Positions 42,467 through 50,062 of a DNA stretch of 64,000 nucleotides are shown piece by piece. A model generated the notes under the pieces. The model was not told the origin of the DNA. It did not search any database and worked only from the letters and a program-made list of their open reading frames with translations. Each line of letters opens with the position of its first letter. Position 1 is the first letter of the stretch. The stretch comes from Jiangella anatolica (GTDB taxonomy: Bacteria; Actinomycetota; Actinomycetes; Jiangellales; Jiangellaceae): positions 1 to 64,000 of the forward strand of contig NZ_POTW01000005.1 in NCBI RefSeq assembly GCF_003236295.1, given 5' to 3'. The translations under genes were made by a program, and so were the position numbers.

Positions 42467-43659
42467 CCCGCGAGGCGCCGCAGGACGAGCTGGCCCGGAC
42501 GGTGCGGGAGCACGCGGGCCGGCTCGCGGCCGCGCTGGTCCGGCTGATCGGCGATTTCTCCGCCGCCGAGGACCTGGTCCAGGACGCCGTCGTCGCCGCG
42601 CTGGAACGGTGGCCGGTCGACGGCATCCCGGACCGCCCGGACGCCTGGCTGTTCACCGTCGCCCGGCGGCGCGGGCTGGATGTGCTGCGCCGCGAGGCCC
42701 GGTACCGGGAGAAGCTCGACCGGCTGCAGTGGCCGGTCCCGGCCGAGCCGGACGAGCGGCTGCGGCTGATCTTCACCTGCTGCCACCCGGCGCTGCCCCG
42801 GTCCGCGCAGGTCGCGCTGACGCTGCGGCTGGTGTGCGGGCTGACGACGGCGCAGATCGGCCGGGCGTTCCTGGTGCCGGAGGCGACGGTGGCGCAGCGG
42901 ATCACGAGGGCGAAGCGGAAGATCGCCGCCACGGCGATCCCGTACCGGCTGCCCGCCGAGGCGGACCTTCGGTCGCGGACGGCCGAGGTGCTCACCGTCG
43001 TCTACCTGATGCTGAACGAGGGCTACCTGTCGACCGGCGGCGAGGTGGCCTCGCAGCGGCTGGTCGACGACGCGGAGTGGCTGGCGGCGCTGCTGCACGA
43101 GCTGCTGCCGGACGAGCCGGAGGTGGCCGGGCTGCTGGCGCTGATCCGGCTGCACCGGGCCCGCTCCGGCGGCCGCTTCGGCGCCGACGGCGGACTGGTC
43201 CGGCTGGCCGACCAGGACCGGTCCCGCTGGGACCACGCGGCCATCGCCGACGCCGTCGCGCTGCTCACCCGGGCGGCGCGGCGTCATCGGCCGGGGCCGT
43301 ACCAGCTGCAGGCGGCGATCGTCGCCTGTCACGCCGAGGCGGCCCGCTGGGAGGACACCGACTGGGAGCAGATCGTGCTGCTCTATGACCTGCTGCTGCA
43401 CCTCGCGCCGTCACCGGTGACGCGGCTGCACCGGGCCGTCGCGCTGCGCTACACCGCCGGGGCCCGGGCCGCGTTGGACGAACTGGACGAGCTGGCCGAG
43501 CCGCTGGCCGGCTACCACCTGCTGCACGCCACGCGGGCGGACCTGCTGCGCGACCTCGGCCGGCCGGACGAGGCCCGGACGGCGGACGCGCGGGCACTGC
43601 GGCTGACGCAGAACCCGGCGGAGCAGGCCGTCCTGCACGACCGCCTCCGCTGGACCTGA
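42463..43659 (+). CDS. ECF42-group RNA polymerase sigma factor with C-terminal extension
   Basis: A 398-residue sigma factor. Region 2: LIGDFSAAEDLVQDAVVAALERW; region 4: LTLRLVCGLTTAQIGRAFLVPEATVAQRITRAKRKI. A long C-terminal TPR-like extension carries VVYLMLNEGY, HRPGPYQLQAAIVACHAEA and RLHRAVAL, as in the ECF42 group, where it is needed for activity. ATG at 42463 overlaps the DGPF stop. No anti-sigma gene is nearby, in line with the group. Confidence 0.93.
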   Translation: MTREAPQDELARTVREHAGRLAAALVRLIGDFSAAEDLVQDAVVAALERWPVDGIPDRPDAWLFTVARRRGLDVLRREARYREKLDRLQWPVPAEPDERLRLIFTCCHPALPRSAQVALTLRLVCGLTTAQIGRAFLVPEATVAQRITRAKRKIAATAIPYRLPAEADLRSRTAEVLTVVYLMLNEGYLSTGGEVASQRLVDDAEWLAALLHELLPDEPEVAGLLALIRLHRARSGGRFGADGGLVRLADQDRSRWDHAAIADAVALLTRAARRHRPGPYQLQAAIVACHAEAARWEDTDWEQIVLLYDLLLHLAPSPVTRLHRAVALRYTAGARAALDELDELAEPLAGYHLLHATRADLLRDLGRPDEARTADARALRLTQNPAEQAVLHDRLRWT

Positions 43660-43666
43660 CCGCCCG

Positions 43667-44473
43667 TCAGGCGGTGTAGAACGCCGCCAGCTTCGGGGCC
43701 AGCAGGGCCGGGTCGGCGACGTGGCCGGCAACCTCCACGGTGAGCCGGTGGGCGTTGGGCAGGCTCGCGGCGGCCGCGTCGGCGGCGGCGCCGAAGAAGT
43801 CGACCGGCAACCCGGCCGAGTGCGGGTCGACGGTCACACCGGTCGACAGCAGCACCGGCTGCGTGACGTTCGCCAGCCGGTCCGCGGGCGGCGGGCCGGC
43901 GCCGAGGCAGGCGGCGTCGTAGCGCAGCGTCGGCGCCAGCTCGCGCAACGCCGGCCACACCGGCGCCGCCTCGGCCGCGGCGATCTGCTCCTCCGGCGAG
44001 CCGGCCAGACGCATGAACAGCCGCAGCGCCTCGTCACGGTCGCCGCGGCCCAGAGCGGCGTCGAGGCCGGCGACGTACCCACGCCAGGCCGCGACCATCG
44101 GCTCGTCCACCAGGTACGGCACCTCGTGGACGGCGATCCGGTCCACCGCCAGCCCGGCGACCGCGGCCTCCAGCGCCAGCGCCCCACCGGACGACGCGCC
44201 GAACAGGTGCGCCCGCCCGCCGGCCGCGTCGATCACCGCGGCGAGGTCCTCCACCTCCCGTGCGACGGCATACGGCGGGCGGTCGCCGCTGTCGCCCCGG
44301 CCGCGGCGCCGGTAGTTGACGACGGCGAGCCCGGCGGCGGCGAGGTGCTCGCCCAGCGGTGCGTTCTCGCTGCCGTCGTCCAGCCCGCCACCGACGAGGA
44401 CCACCACCGGCCCGTCGTCGCCGATCCGGTCGTAGCCGATCGCGGTGCCGTCGGCCGAGGTCACGTGCGGCAT
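43667..44473 (-). CDS. alpha/beta-hydrolase
   Basis: A 268-residue hydrolase with oxyanion region VVLVGGGLDDGS, nucleophile elbow GASSGGALAL and a late His in VEVAGHVADPALL. The Ser, an Asp and the His form a normal triad. The ATG at 44473 follows GGGAGG and is preferred over a start ten codons earlier. It is followed closely (7 bp) by the convergent end of the sigma gene and preceded by a TetR gene on the same strand. Substrate unknown. Confidence 0.85.
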   Translation of the reverse strand: MPHVTSADGTAIGYDRIGDDGPVVVLVGGGLDDGSENAPLGEHLAAAGLAVVNYRRRGRGDSGDRPPYAVAREVEDLAAVIDAAGGRAHLFGASSGGALALEAAVAGLAVDRIAVHEVPYLVDEPMVAAWRGYVAGLDAALGRGDRDEALRLFMRLAGSPEEQIAAAEAAPVWPALRELAPTLRYDAACLGAGPPPADRLANVTQPVLLSTGVTVDPHSAGLPVDFFGAAADAAAASLPNAHRLTVEVAGHVADPALLAPKLAAFYTA

Positions 44474-44504
44474 GGCGCCTCCCTCACAGGTTCGTCGTCC
44501 CAAT

Positions 44505-45185
44505 CTAGGAGGAACGACCGGCGAGCTCCGCGGGCGGGAGCAGGGCGTGGATCAGGGTGTCGCCGATCCATCGCTCGTACTCCTCGTGGGTCCAGCCGCA
44601 CGCCAGGACGAGCGCGTCGTAGGTCGCCTGCCCGCACACGGTCCAGATGATGTCCGCCGCCCGATCCGCCGAGACCTCCGGCCGCAGTGCGCCCCGCGAC
44701 TCCAGCAGCCCGGCGAACCGGCGCAGACCCGCATGCCGGAACTCGCCCTGCTGCGTCCGCAACGCCTGCAGCGCGTCGTCGGTAGGTGCGGCCGCGTCGA
44801 GCACGCGCAGCAGCGGACCGACGCGGTCCCAGATGCCCGGCTGCGTCGCGGCGTAGGCGCGCAGCTGGCGGCGCGGGTCGGGCTCGGCGATGATCCGCTG
44901 GATCGCCGGGCGCTGCTCCACCGGGACGTCAGAGCGCTCGACGCCGCCGGCGACAGCGGCCAGCACGGCCGCCTCGAGCAGGCCGGCCTTACCCGTGGCC
45001 GAGCGGTACACCGTCTCCACGGCGACGCCTGCCTCGGCGGCGATCCGCGGGATCGTTGCCCGCGCGTACCCGTGCTCGACGAAGACCCGGGCGGCCGCCT
45101 CGACGATGCGGGACCGGGTCTCGGCGGCGCGGGCGCGCCGGTTCGTCGAGTCGTACCGGCGCTTGGCACTTGCGGTCTGAGACAT
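44505..45185 (-). CDS. TetR-family regulator
   Basis: A 226-residue regulator with HTH ARVFVEHGYARATIPRIAAEAGVAVETVYRSATGK at the N terminus and a C-terminal helical ligand domain. ATG at 45185 is chosen: TATCCT (45199-45194) ends 8 nt upstream and no ribosome-binding site exists; an ATG 7 codons earlier lies inside the promoter-like sequence. It is co-directional with the alpha/beta-hydrolase gene (31-bp gap) and divergent from the SnoaL-like gene, either of which may be its target. Confidence 0.87.
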   Translation of the reverse strand: MSQTASAKRRYDSTNRRARAAETRSRIVEAAARVFVEHGYARATIPRIAAEAGVAVETVYRSATGKAGLLEAAVLAAVAGGVERSDVPVEQRPAIQRIIAEPDPRRQLRAYAATQPGIWDRVGPLLRVLDAAAPTDDALQALRTQQGEFRHAGLRRFAGLLESRGALRPEVSADRAADIIWTVCGQATYDALVLACGWTHEEYERWIGDTLIHALLPPAELAGRSS

Positions 45186-45257
45186 TAGGGAGAAGGATAC
45201 TGTCATGAATTAGTCGGAGCCGGCCCGACACGCCGGCACTCAGAAACGGGGGACATC

Positions 45258-45680
45258 ATGAGCACCGAAATCAAGGAGCGCGCCCGGCGCGTGCTGGAGG
45301 AGATCTTCCCGGCGAACGACGAGGCCGCACTGGCCGAGCTCATCGGCGACGACTTCGTCAACCACGAGGCGCCGCCCGGCACGCCGCCGGGGCTGGGCAG
45401 CGTCGCGTTCTACATGCACGCGCTCGCGAACGCCTTCGCCGACCAGAAGTGGACCGTCCACCAGGCCCTGGCCGACGGCGACACCGTCGCCCTCTTCTGC
45501 ACGCACAGCGGCCGCCACATCGGCGACTTCTTCGGCCTCGCGCCCACCGGCCGGTCGTTCAGCTACCGGCAGATGCACTTCATCCGCTTCTCCGGCGGCA
45601 AGGGCGTCGAGCACTGGGCCGTCCGCGACGACGCGGGCCTGATGCGCCAGCTGACCGGGCCGGCGCAGGGGCCGGCCTGA
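45258..45680 (+). CDS. SnoaL-like polyketide-cyclase-fold protein
   Basis: A 140-residue NTF2-like protein: RARRVLEEIFPANDEAALAELIGDDFVNHEAPPG, ADGDTVALFCTHSGRH and FSYRQMHFIRFSGGKGVEHW. SnoaL-like proteins are small ester cyclases or of unknown function. ATG at 45258 has GGGGGA upstream. Divergent from TetR, which likely controls it. Confidence 0.85.
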   Translation: MSTEIKERARRVLEEIFPANDEAALAELIGDDFVNHEAPPGTPPGLGSVAFYMHALANAFADQKWTVHQALADGDTVALFCTHSGRHIGDFFGLAPTGRSFSYRQMHFIRFSGGKGVEHWAVRDDAGLMRQLTGPAQGPA

Positions 45681-45708
45681 GCCGGCGCCTCCGCGACGAC
45701 CGTCCGGG

Positions 45709-47034
45709 TCAGCGCGTGAGCAGCCGCCGCGTCGTCTCGAGGCCCCACTCGTCGAGCCCGAGCAGACGGTCACTGCTGACCACGGCCCCGCCGACCCGGG
45801 AGACGTGGGCGGCCCACGTCTCCCGGTTCTCCATCTTCGGCCCCACGAGCAAGCAGTCCGGGTCGTTCGCGAAGAACACCCCGTTCATGAACTGACGCCC
45901 CTCAGCACTGAGAACGGCCGCCTCCTGGCTCGGCGAGCACATGTCGCCGTCCTCCGGAGCGAACGTGTGCCCGGTGTCGGCGCTCACCCGAATGGAATCG
46001 ACCAGCCCCACCGACGGCAGCACCGGCGCCCCGCACCCCAGGATGTGGGCGGACGGCCCGACGGCGGACCGGATCAGCGCCAGCCCGTCCCGGTACGCCG
46101 TCACCGGATCCGCACCGGACGACCGCTCCCCCGGGATCGCCCCCGCCGCGATGAAGTCGATCTTGAAGTAGTCGATCCCCCACGACGCGAACGTCGAGAA
46201 CACGGTGTGCATCCACTCCGCGGCGCCGGGGTGCGACAGATCGAGCGAGTACAGGTCCTGGTTCCAGTTGTGCCCGGCGTGCAGCGGCCCGCCGTGCGGG
46301 TGCCGCAGCAGCCAGTCGGGGTGCTCGGCGGCGATCCGGGACCGGGCGCCGGCGAAGAACGGGGCCAGCCAGATGCCGGCCCGGCGGCCCTCGGCGCGGA
46401 TCTGCTCGACGAGACCGCACAGGTCCGGGAACGTGGCCGACGGGCTCAGCCAGTCGCCGATCTCGGTGAAGTAGCCGTCGTCGAGCTGGACGACGTCGAC
46501 GGGCAGGTCCAGCGCGCGCATCGCGCCCAGGTTCTCCACGACGTCCTGCTCGCGGACGTCGCCCCAGTACTCGTACCAGGTGCACCACGCCGTCGGCGCG
46601 GGACGAGCCGCCGCCAGCCCCGCGGCCGACGCGGCCGACACCGCCCACGACCGCAGCGCCGCCTGCACGTCGGACCCGGACGTTGCGGTCACGAGCACGG
46701 GCCCGTCGGCGCCGATCACGACCGACGACCCGGTGACGGCGGCCTGGATCCGCACCCCGGTGGCGAACGGGTCCGCGGCCGCCACGACGTGGACGGAGCC
46801 GTGACCGTCGGCCACCGCGAGCACGCCCTCGCCGAAGTAGCGCGACGCGTCGGGGTGGGAGGACTGGCGGTAGTTGAGCATCCGGTTGCGCTCGGTCGCC
46901 GGCCGGTGCGGCCGTCCGCCGAGCGGATACGTGGTGGTCGGACTGAAGGACTGCCAGCCGTGCTCGAAGACCGCGGACCCCTCGGAGGAGACCGCAACCT
47001 CGTGGACGACGTCGAAACCGGGCGAGAGAGACAT
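45709..47034 (-). CDS. short GH36-like alpha-galactosidase (clan GH-D)
   Basis: A 441-residue glycosidase with a reduced N-terminal domain. WCTWYEYWGDV, VQLDDGYFTEIGDW, IWLAPFF, YFKIDF (predicted nucleophile Asp 293) and SIRVSADTGH (predicted acid/base Asp 353) are clan GH-D signatures. It is much shorter than the two 690-residue GH36 enzymes in the window and belongs to another subgroup. The last gene of the ROK operon, 26 bp after the permease; ATG at 47034 follows GAGG. No signal peptide, so it acts on sugars after import. Confidence 0.87.
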   Translation of the reverse strand: MSLSPGFDVVHEVAVSSEGSAVFEHGWQSFSPTTTYPLGGRPHRPATERNRMLNYRQSSHPDASRYFGEGVLAVADGHGSVHVVAAADPFATGVRIQAAVTGSSVVIGADGPVLVTATSGSDVQAALRSWAVSAASAAGLAAARPAPTAWCTWYEYWGDVREQDVVENLGAMRALDLPVDVVQLDDGYFTEIGDWLSPSATFPDLCGLVEQIRAEGRRAGIWLAPFFAGARSRIAAEHPDWLLRHPHGGPLHAGHNWNQDLYSLDLSHPGAAEWMHTVFSTFASWGIDYFKIDFIAAGAIPGERSSGADPVTAYRDGLALIRSAVGPSAHILGCGAPVLPSVGLVDSIRVSADTGHTFAPEDGDMCSPSQEAAVLSAEGRQFMNGVFFANDPDCLLVGPKMENRETWAAHVSRVGGAVVSSDRLLGLDEWGLETTRRLLTR

Positions 47035-47060
47035 GAAGAGAACCTCAGGAGTTGGGGCCG

Positions 47061-47888
47061 TCAGGCCTTGATTCCGGACATCGCGATGCCGCGGATGAAC
47101 TGTTTCTGCAGCAGGACGAAGACCAGCACCATCGGCAGAATCGTCAGCAGCGAGCCCGCCATCAGGACGGGGTAGTCGGTGCCCTGGGCGCCCTGCAACG
47201 TGGCCAGCCCGACCGGCAGCGTCATCCGGTCCGGGACGGTGTTGACGATCAGCGGCCAGAGCAGGTCGTTCCAGGAGAACAGGGACGTGAGGATGGTCAG
47301 CGCCGCCAGCGCCGGCCGGCACAGCGGCAGGATGATCCGCAGGTAGATCTGGAGCGGGTTGGCGCCGTCCATCCGGGCCGCCTCGTCCAGCTCCGGCGGC
47401 AGCGTCCGCATGAACTGGTAGAGGACGAACACGCCGAACGCGCTGAACATGCCGGGCAGCGCCAGCGCCTGGACCGAGTTCAGCCAGCCCATCGCGCGGA
47501 TCACCTCGTACTGCGGTATCACGAACAGCTGCGGCGGCACCATCAGCACGACGAGGAAGCCGGCCAGCAGCGGCCCGCGGAACCGGAACCGCAGCCGGGC
47601 GAACACGTACGCCGCCAGCGACGCCACCAGCAGCTGCCCGGCCACGCGCAGCACCAGGGCCAGCACGCTGTTCACCGCCATCGACCCGACCGGGACGACG
47701 TCGAAGAAGGCCGAGTAGTTGCCCCACTCCGGCGACGACGGCAGCACCGTCGGCGGGATCCGGGTGGACTCCCCCAGCGTCTTCAGCGACGTTAGGAACT
47801 GCCACACGAACGGCGACACCATGAGCAGCGCGCCGGCCATCAGCAGGACGTGCGTCACGAGGTGCCGGGAACGAAGCCGCTCACGCAT
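47061..47888 (-). CDS. carbohydrate ABC permease (MalG-type)
   Basis: A 275-residue permease with about six membrane segments (LLMAGALLMVSPFVWQFL at the start) and the EAA loop ELDEAARMDGANPLQIYLRIILPL typical of the CUT1 family. Overlaps the upstream permease gene by 8 bp. It takes up oligosaccharides together with the next two gene products. Confidence 0.92.
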   Translation of the reverse strand: MRERLRSRHLVTHVLLMAGALLMVSPFVWQFLTSLKTLGESTRIPPTVLPSSPEWGNYSAFFDVVPVGSMAVNSVLALVLRVAGQLLVASLAAYVFARLRFRFRGPLLAGFLVVLMVPPQLFVIPQYEVIRAMGWLNSVQALALPGMFSAFGVFVLYQFMRTLPPELDEAARMDGANPLQIYLRIILPLCRPALAALTILTSLFSWNDLLWPLIVNTVPDRMTLPVGLATLQGAQGTDYPVLMAGSLLTILPMVLVFVLLQKQFIRGIAMSGIKA

Positions 47889-48768
47889 AGGTCACCCACC
47901 GTCGCTGCAGGCGGAACTGCACGGCCGTCACCGCGAGCGTCACGACCAGCGTGACCAGCGCGATCACCGCGCCGAGCGGGCGGTCGTTGCGCACGAACGC
48001 CTCCTCGTAGAACAGGTAGACGATCGTCCTGGAGTCGGCCAACGCCGGGTTGGTCCGGCCGAGCATGATGAACAGCAGGTCGAACATCTGCAGCGACCCG
48101 ATCACCGACAGCACCGACACCAGGAAGATCGACGGCGTCAGCAGCGGCACGGTGACGGAGAAGAACCGCCGCACCGGGCCGGCGCCGTCGAGCATCGCCG
48201 CCTCTTCCAGAGACGGCGGGACCGACTCCAGCCCGGCCGCCAGGATGATCAGGTTCGTGCCCAGCGCCATCCAGATCCCGACGACGGCGACGGCGTACAG
48301 CGCGGTGTCCGGGTCGGCCACCCACGCCCGCGTCGGCCCGCCGACGGCGTCGAGCACCTCGTTGAGCAGCCCGAAGTCGCCGTTGTAGATGTAGCGCCAG
48401 ACCATCGCGACGGCCACCGGCATCGTGACCACCGGGACGAAGTACAGCGTCCGGTAGAACGAGCGGCCGCCCAGCCCGCGCTGGTGCAGCAGCGCCGCGA
48501 TCACCATCGCGATCGGCACGCCGAGCAGCACGATCGCGGCATACACGAGTGTGTTGAGCAGCGCCCGCCACACGTCGTCGCCGTTCTCGAACAGCTGCCG
48601 CCAGTTCTCGAACCCGGTGATCGTGTAGCCGGTGAACGCGGTGCCCTCGGAGAAGCTGAGCAGGACCGTGCGCAGCAGCGGCCACAGGTAGAAGATCACC
48701 AGCCCGCCGAACGGCACCGCGAGCAGGATCGCCGCCCACGCGTTGTCCGGGTACCGGTTCGGCCTCAT
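47881..48768 (-). CDS. carbohydrate ABC permease (MalF-type)
   Basis: A 295-residue permease: NAWAAILLAVPFGGLVIFYLWPLL opens the first segment, and SLEEAAMLDGAGPVRRFFSVTVPLL is the EAA loop. ATG at 48768 overlaps the stop of the binding-protein gene (ATGA). The ATPase for this CUT1 importer is not in the operon; in actinomycetes a shared MsiK-type ATPase usually serves. Confidence 0.92.
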   Translation of the reverse strand: MRPNRYPDNAWAAILLAVPFGGLVIFYLWPLLRTVLLSFSEGTAFTGYTITGFENWRQLFENGDDVWRALLNTLVYAAIVLLGVPIAMVIAALLHQRGLGGRSFYRTLYFVPVVTMPVAVAMVWRYIYNGDFGLLNEVLDAVGGPTRAWVADPDTALYAVAVVGIWMALGTNLIILAAGLESVPPSLEEAAMLDGAGPVRRFFSVTVPLLTPSIFLVSVLSVIGSLQMFDLLFIMLGRTNPALADSRTIVYLFYEEAFVRNDRPLGAVIALVTLVVTLAVTAVQFRLQRRWVTYA

Positions 48769-50051
48769 TCCTGCGCCAGCGCCTCGTTCATCGCAGCGGC
48801 CAGCCCGGCGGCGGCCTCCTCGACGGTCTGCTCGCCGGTCCACGCCGGGGTGAGGAACTCGCCCTCGCGGCTGGCCCACGCGTCGGTGTTGCGCGACACC
48901 GGCAGCACGACGCCGTTCTCTGCCTGGTCGAGGAACGCCTGCAGGTTGAACTGCGGGAACGCGTCCACGAAGGCCTGCTCCGTGCCGGCGTAGGAGCCGA
49001 TGACGGTGCCGGTCTCGCTGGAGATCCGCGAGGCCTCCTCGCCGCTCAGGAAGACGGCCAGCTCGGCGGCCTCCTCCGGGTGCTCGGTCGAGGCCAGCGC
49101 GACGTTGCCGATGCCGTTGATGATGGTCGCCTCCTGGGCGCCGGCCGGCAGCTCGGTGACGTCGAAGTTCTGCGACGAGTACTCGTCGTTGGCGAACCGG
49201 ATCGCGTAGAACGAGCCGGTCGTCAGCATCGCCAGCCGGCCGGACATGAACTGCGCGACGGACTCGGTGTCGGCGAAGGACTCCAGCGTCGGCGAGACGT
49301 GGTGCACGTTGATCAGGTCGGTCCAGAACTTGATGCCCTCGATCGCCTCCGGGCTGTCGTAGCCCGACGTCGTGCCGTCCTCGCTGATCACCTCGCCGCC
49401 GGCCTGGTAGATCGTGTTGTAGTACGTGGCCTGCGGGTCCATCGGCGCGCCGATGCCGTAGACGCTGCCGTCGGGCTTGGTCAGCGCCTTCGCGTTGGTG
49501 ATGACGTCGTCCCAGGTCCAGTCCGGCGTCGGGTACGGCAGGCCGGCCTCGTCGAAGAGCGCCTTGTTGTACCAGAGCCCGATCGTGTCGAAGTCCTTGG
49601 GCAGCGCGTACGTGGTGCCGTCGTCGACGAACAGGTCGACCAGCTGCTCCGGGTAGTTCTCGATGTCCAGGCCGGACGCCTCGAACGCGTCGTCCAGCGG
49701 CAGCAGCACACCGCCGTCGATGTACGCGCCGATCTTCGCGCCGAGCATCCAGGCGACGTCCGGTCCGGTGCCGCCGGCGGTCGACGTCTGCAGCGTGCTC
49801 CAGTAGTCGGTCCACGGGATGATCTGGATCTCGACCGTGACGCCGGGATTCTGCTCCTCGTACACGTCGAGGATCTGCCGGATGGCCGGCTCCTGGTCCG
49901 GCGAGAACGTCGCGAAGGTGAGGTTGACCTCCTCACCGTCGCCGCCGTCGCCGCCGGAGCCACCGGCCGAGGCGCCGTTGTCGCCGCAGGCGGCCAGCGT
50001 CAGGACGGCCGCGGTGGCCGCCAGGGCCAGCAAGATCTTCGTCGACTTCAT
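48765..50051 (-). CDS. extracellular sugar-binding lipoprotein (CUT1 family)
   Basis: A 428-residue binding protein with lipobox LAAC (MKSTKILLALAATAAVLTLAAC), a Gly/Asp-rich linker and the SBP_bac_1 fold (LTFATFSPDQEPAIRQIL, DVAWMLGAKIGAYIDGG, TIGLWYNKALFDEAGL). ATG at 50051 follows AGAGG; an earlier ATG in frame is in the ribosome-binding site. It delivers an oligosaccharide, probably an alpha-galactoside given the flanking glycosidases. Confidence 0.93.
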   Translation of the reverse strand: MKSTKILLALAATAAVLTLAACGDNGASAGGSGGDGGDGEEVNLTFATFSPDQEPAIRQILDVYEEQNPGVTVEIQIIPWTDYWSTLQTSTAGGTGPDVAWMLGAKIGAYIDGGVLLPLDDAFEASGLDIENYPEQLVDLFVDDGTTYALPKDFDTIGLWYNKALFDEAGLPYPTPDWTWDDVITNAKALTKPDGSVYGIGAPMDPQATYYNTIYQAGGEVISEDGTTSGYDSPEAIEGIKFWTDLINVHHVSPTLESFADTESVAQFMSGRLAMLTTGSFYAIRFANDEYSSQNFDVTELPAGAQEATIINGIGNVALASTEHPEEAAELAVFLSGEEASRISSETGTVIGSYAGTEQAFVDAFPQFNLQAFLDQAENGVVLPVSRNTDAWASREGEFLTPAWTGEQTVEEAAAGLAAAMNEALAQE

Positions 50052-50062
50052 CGTCGTGCCTC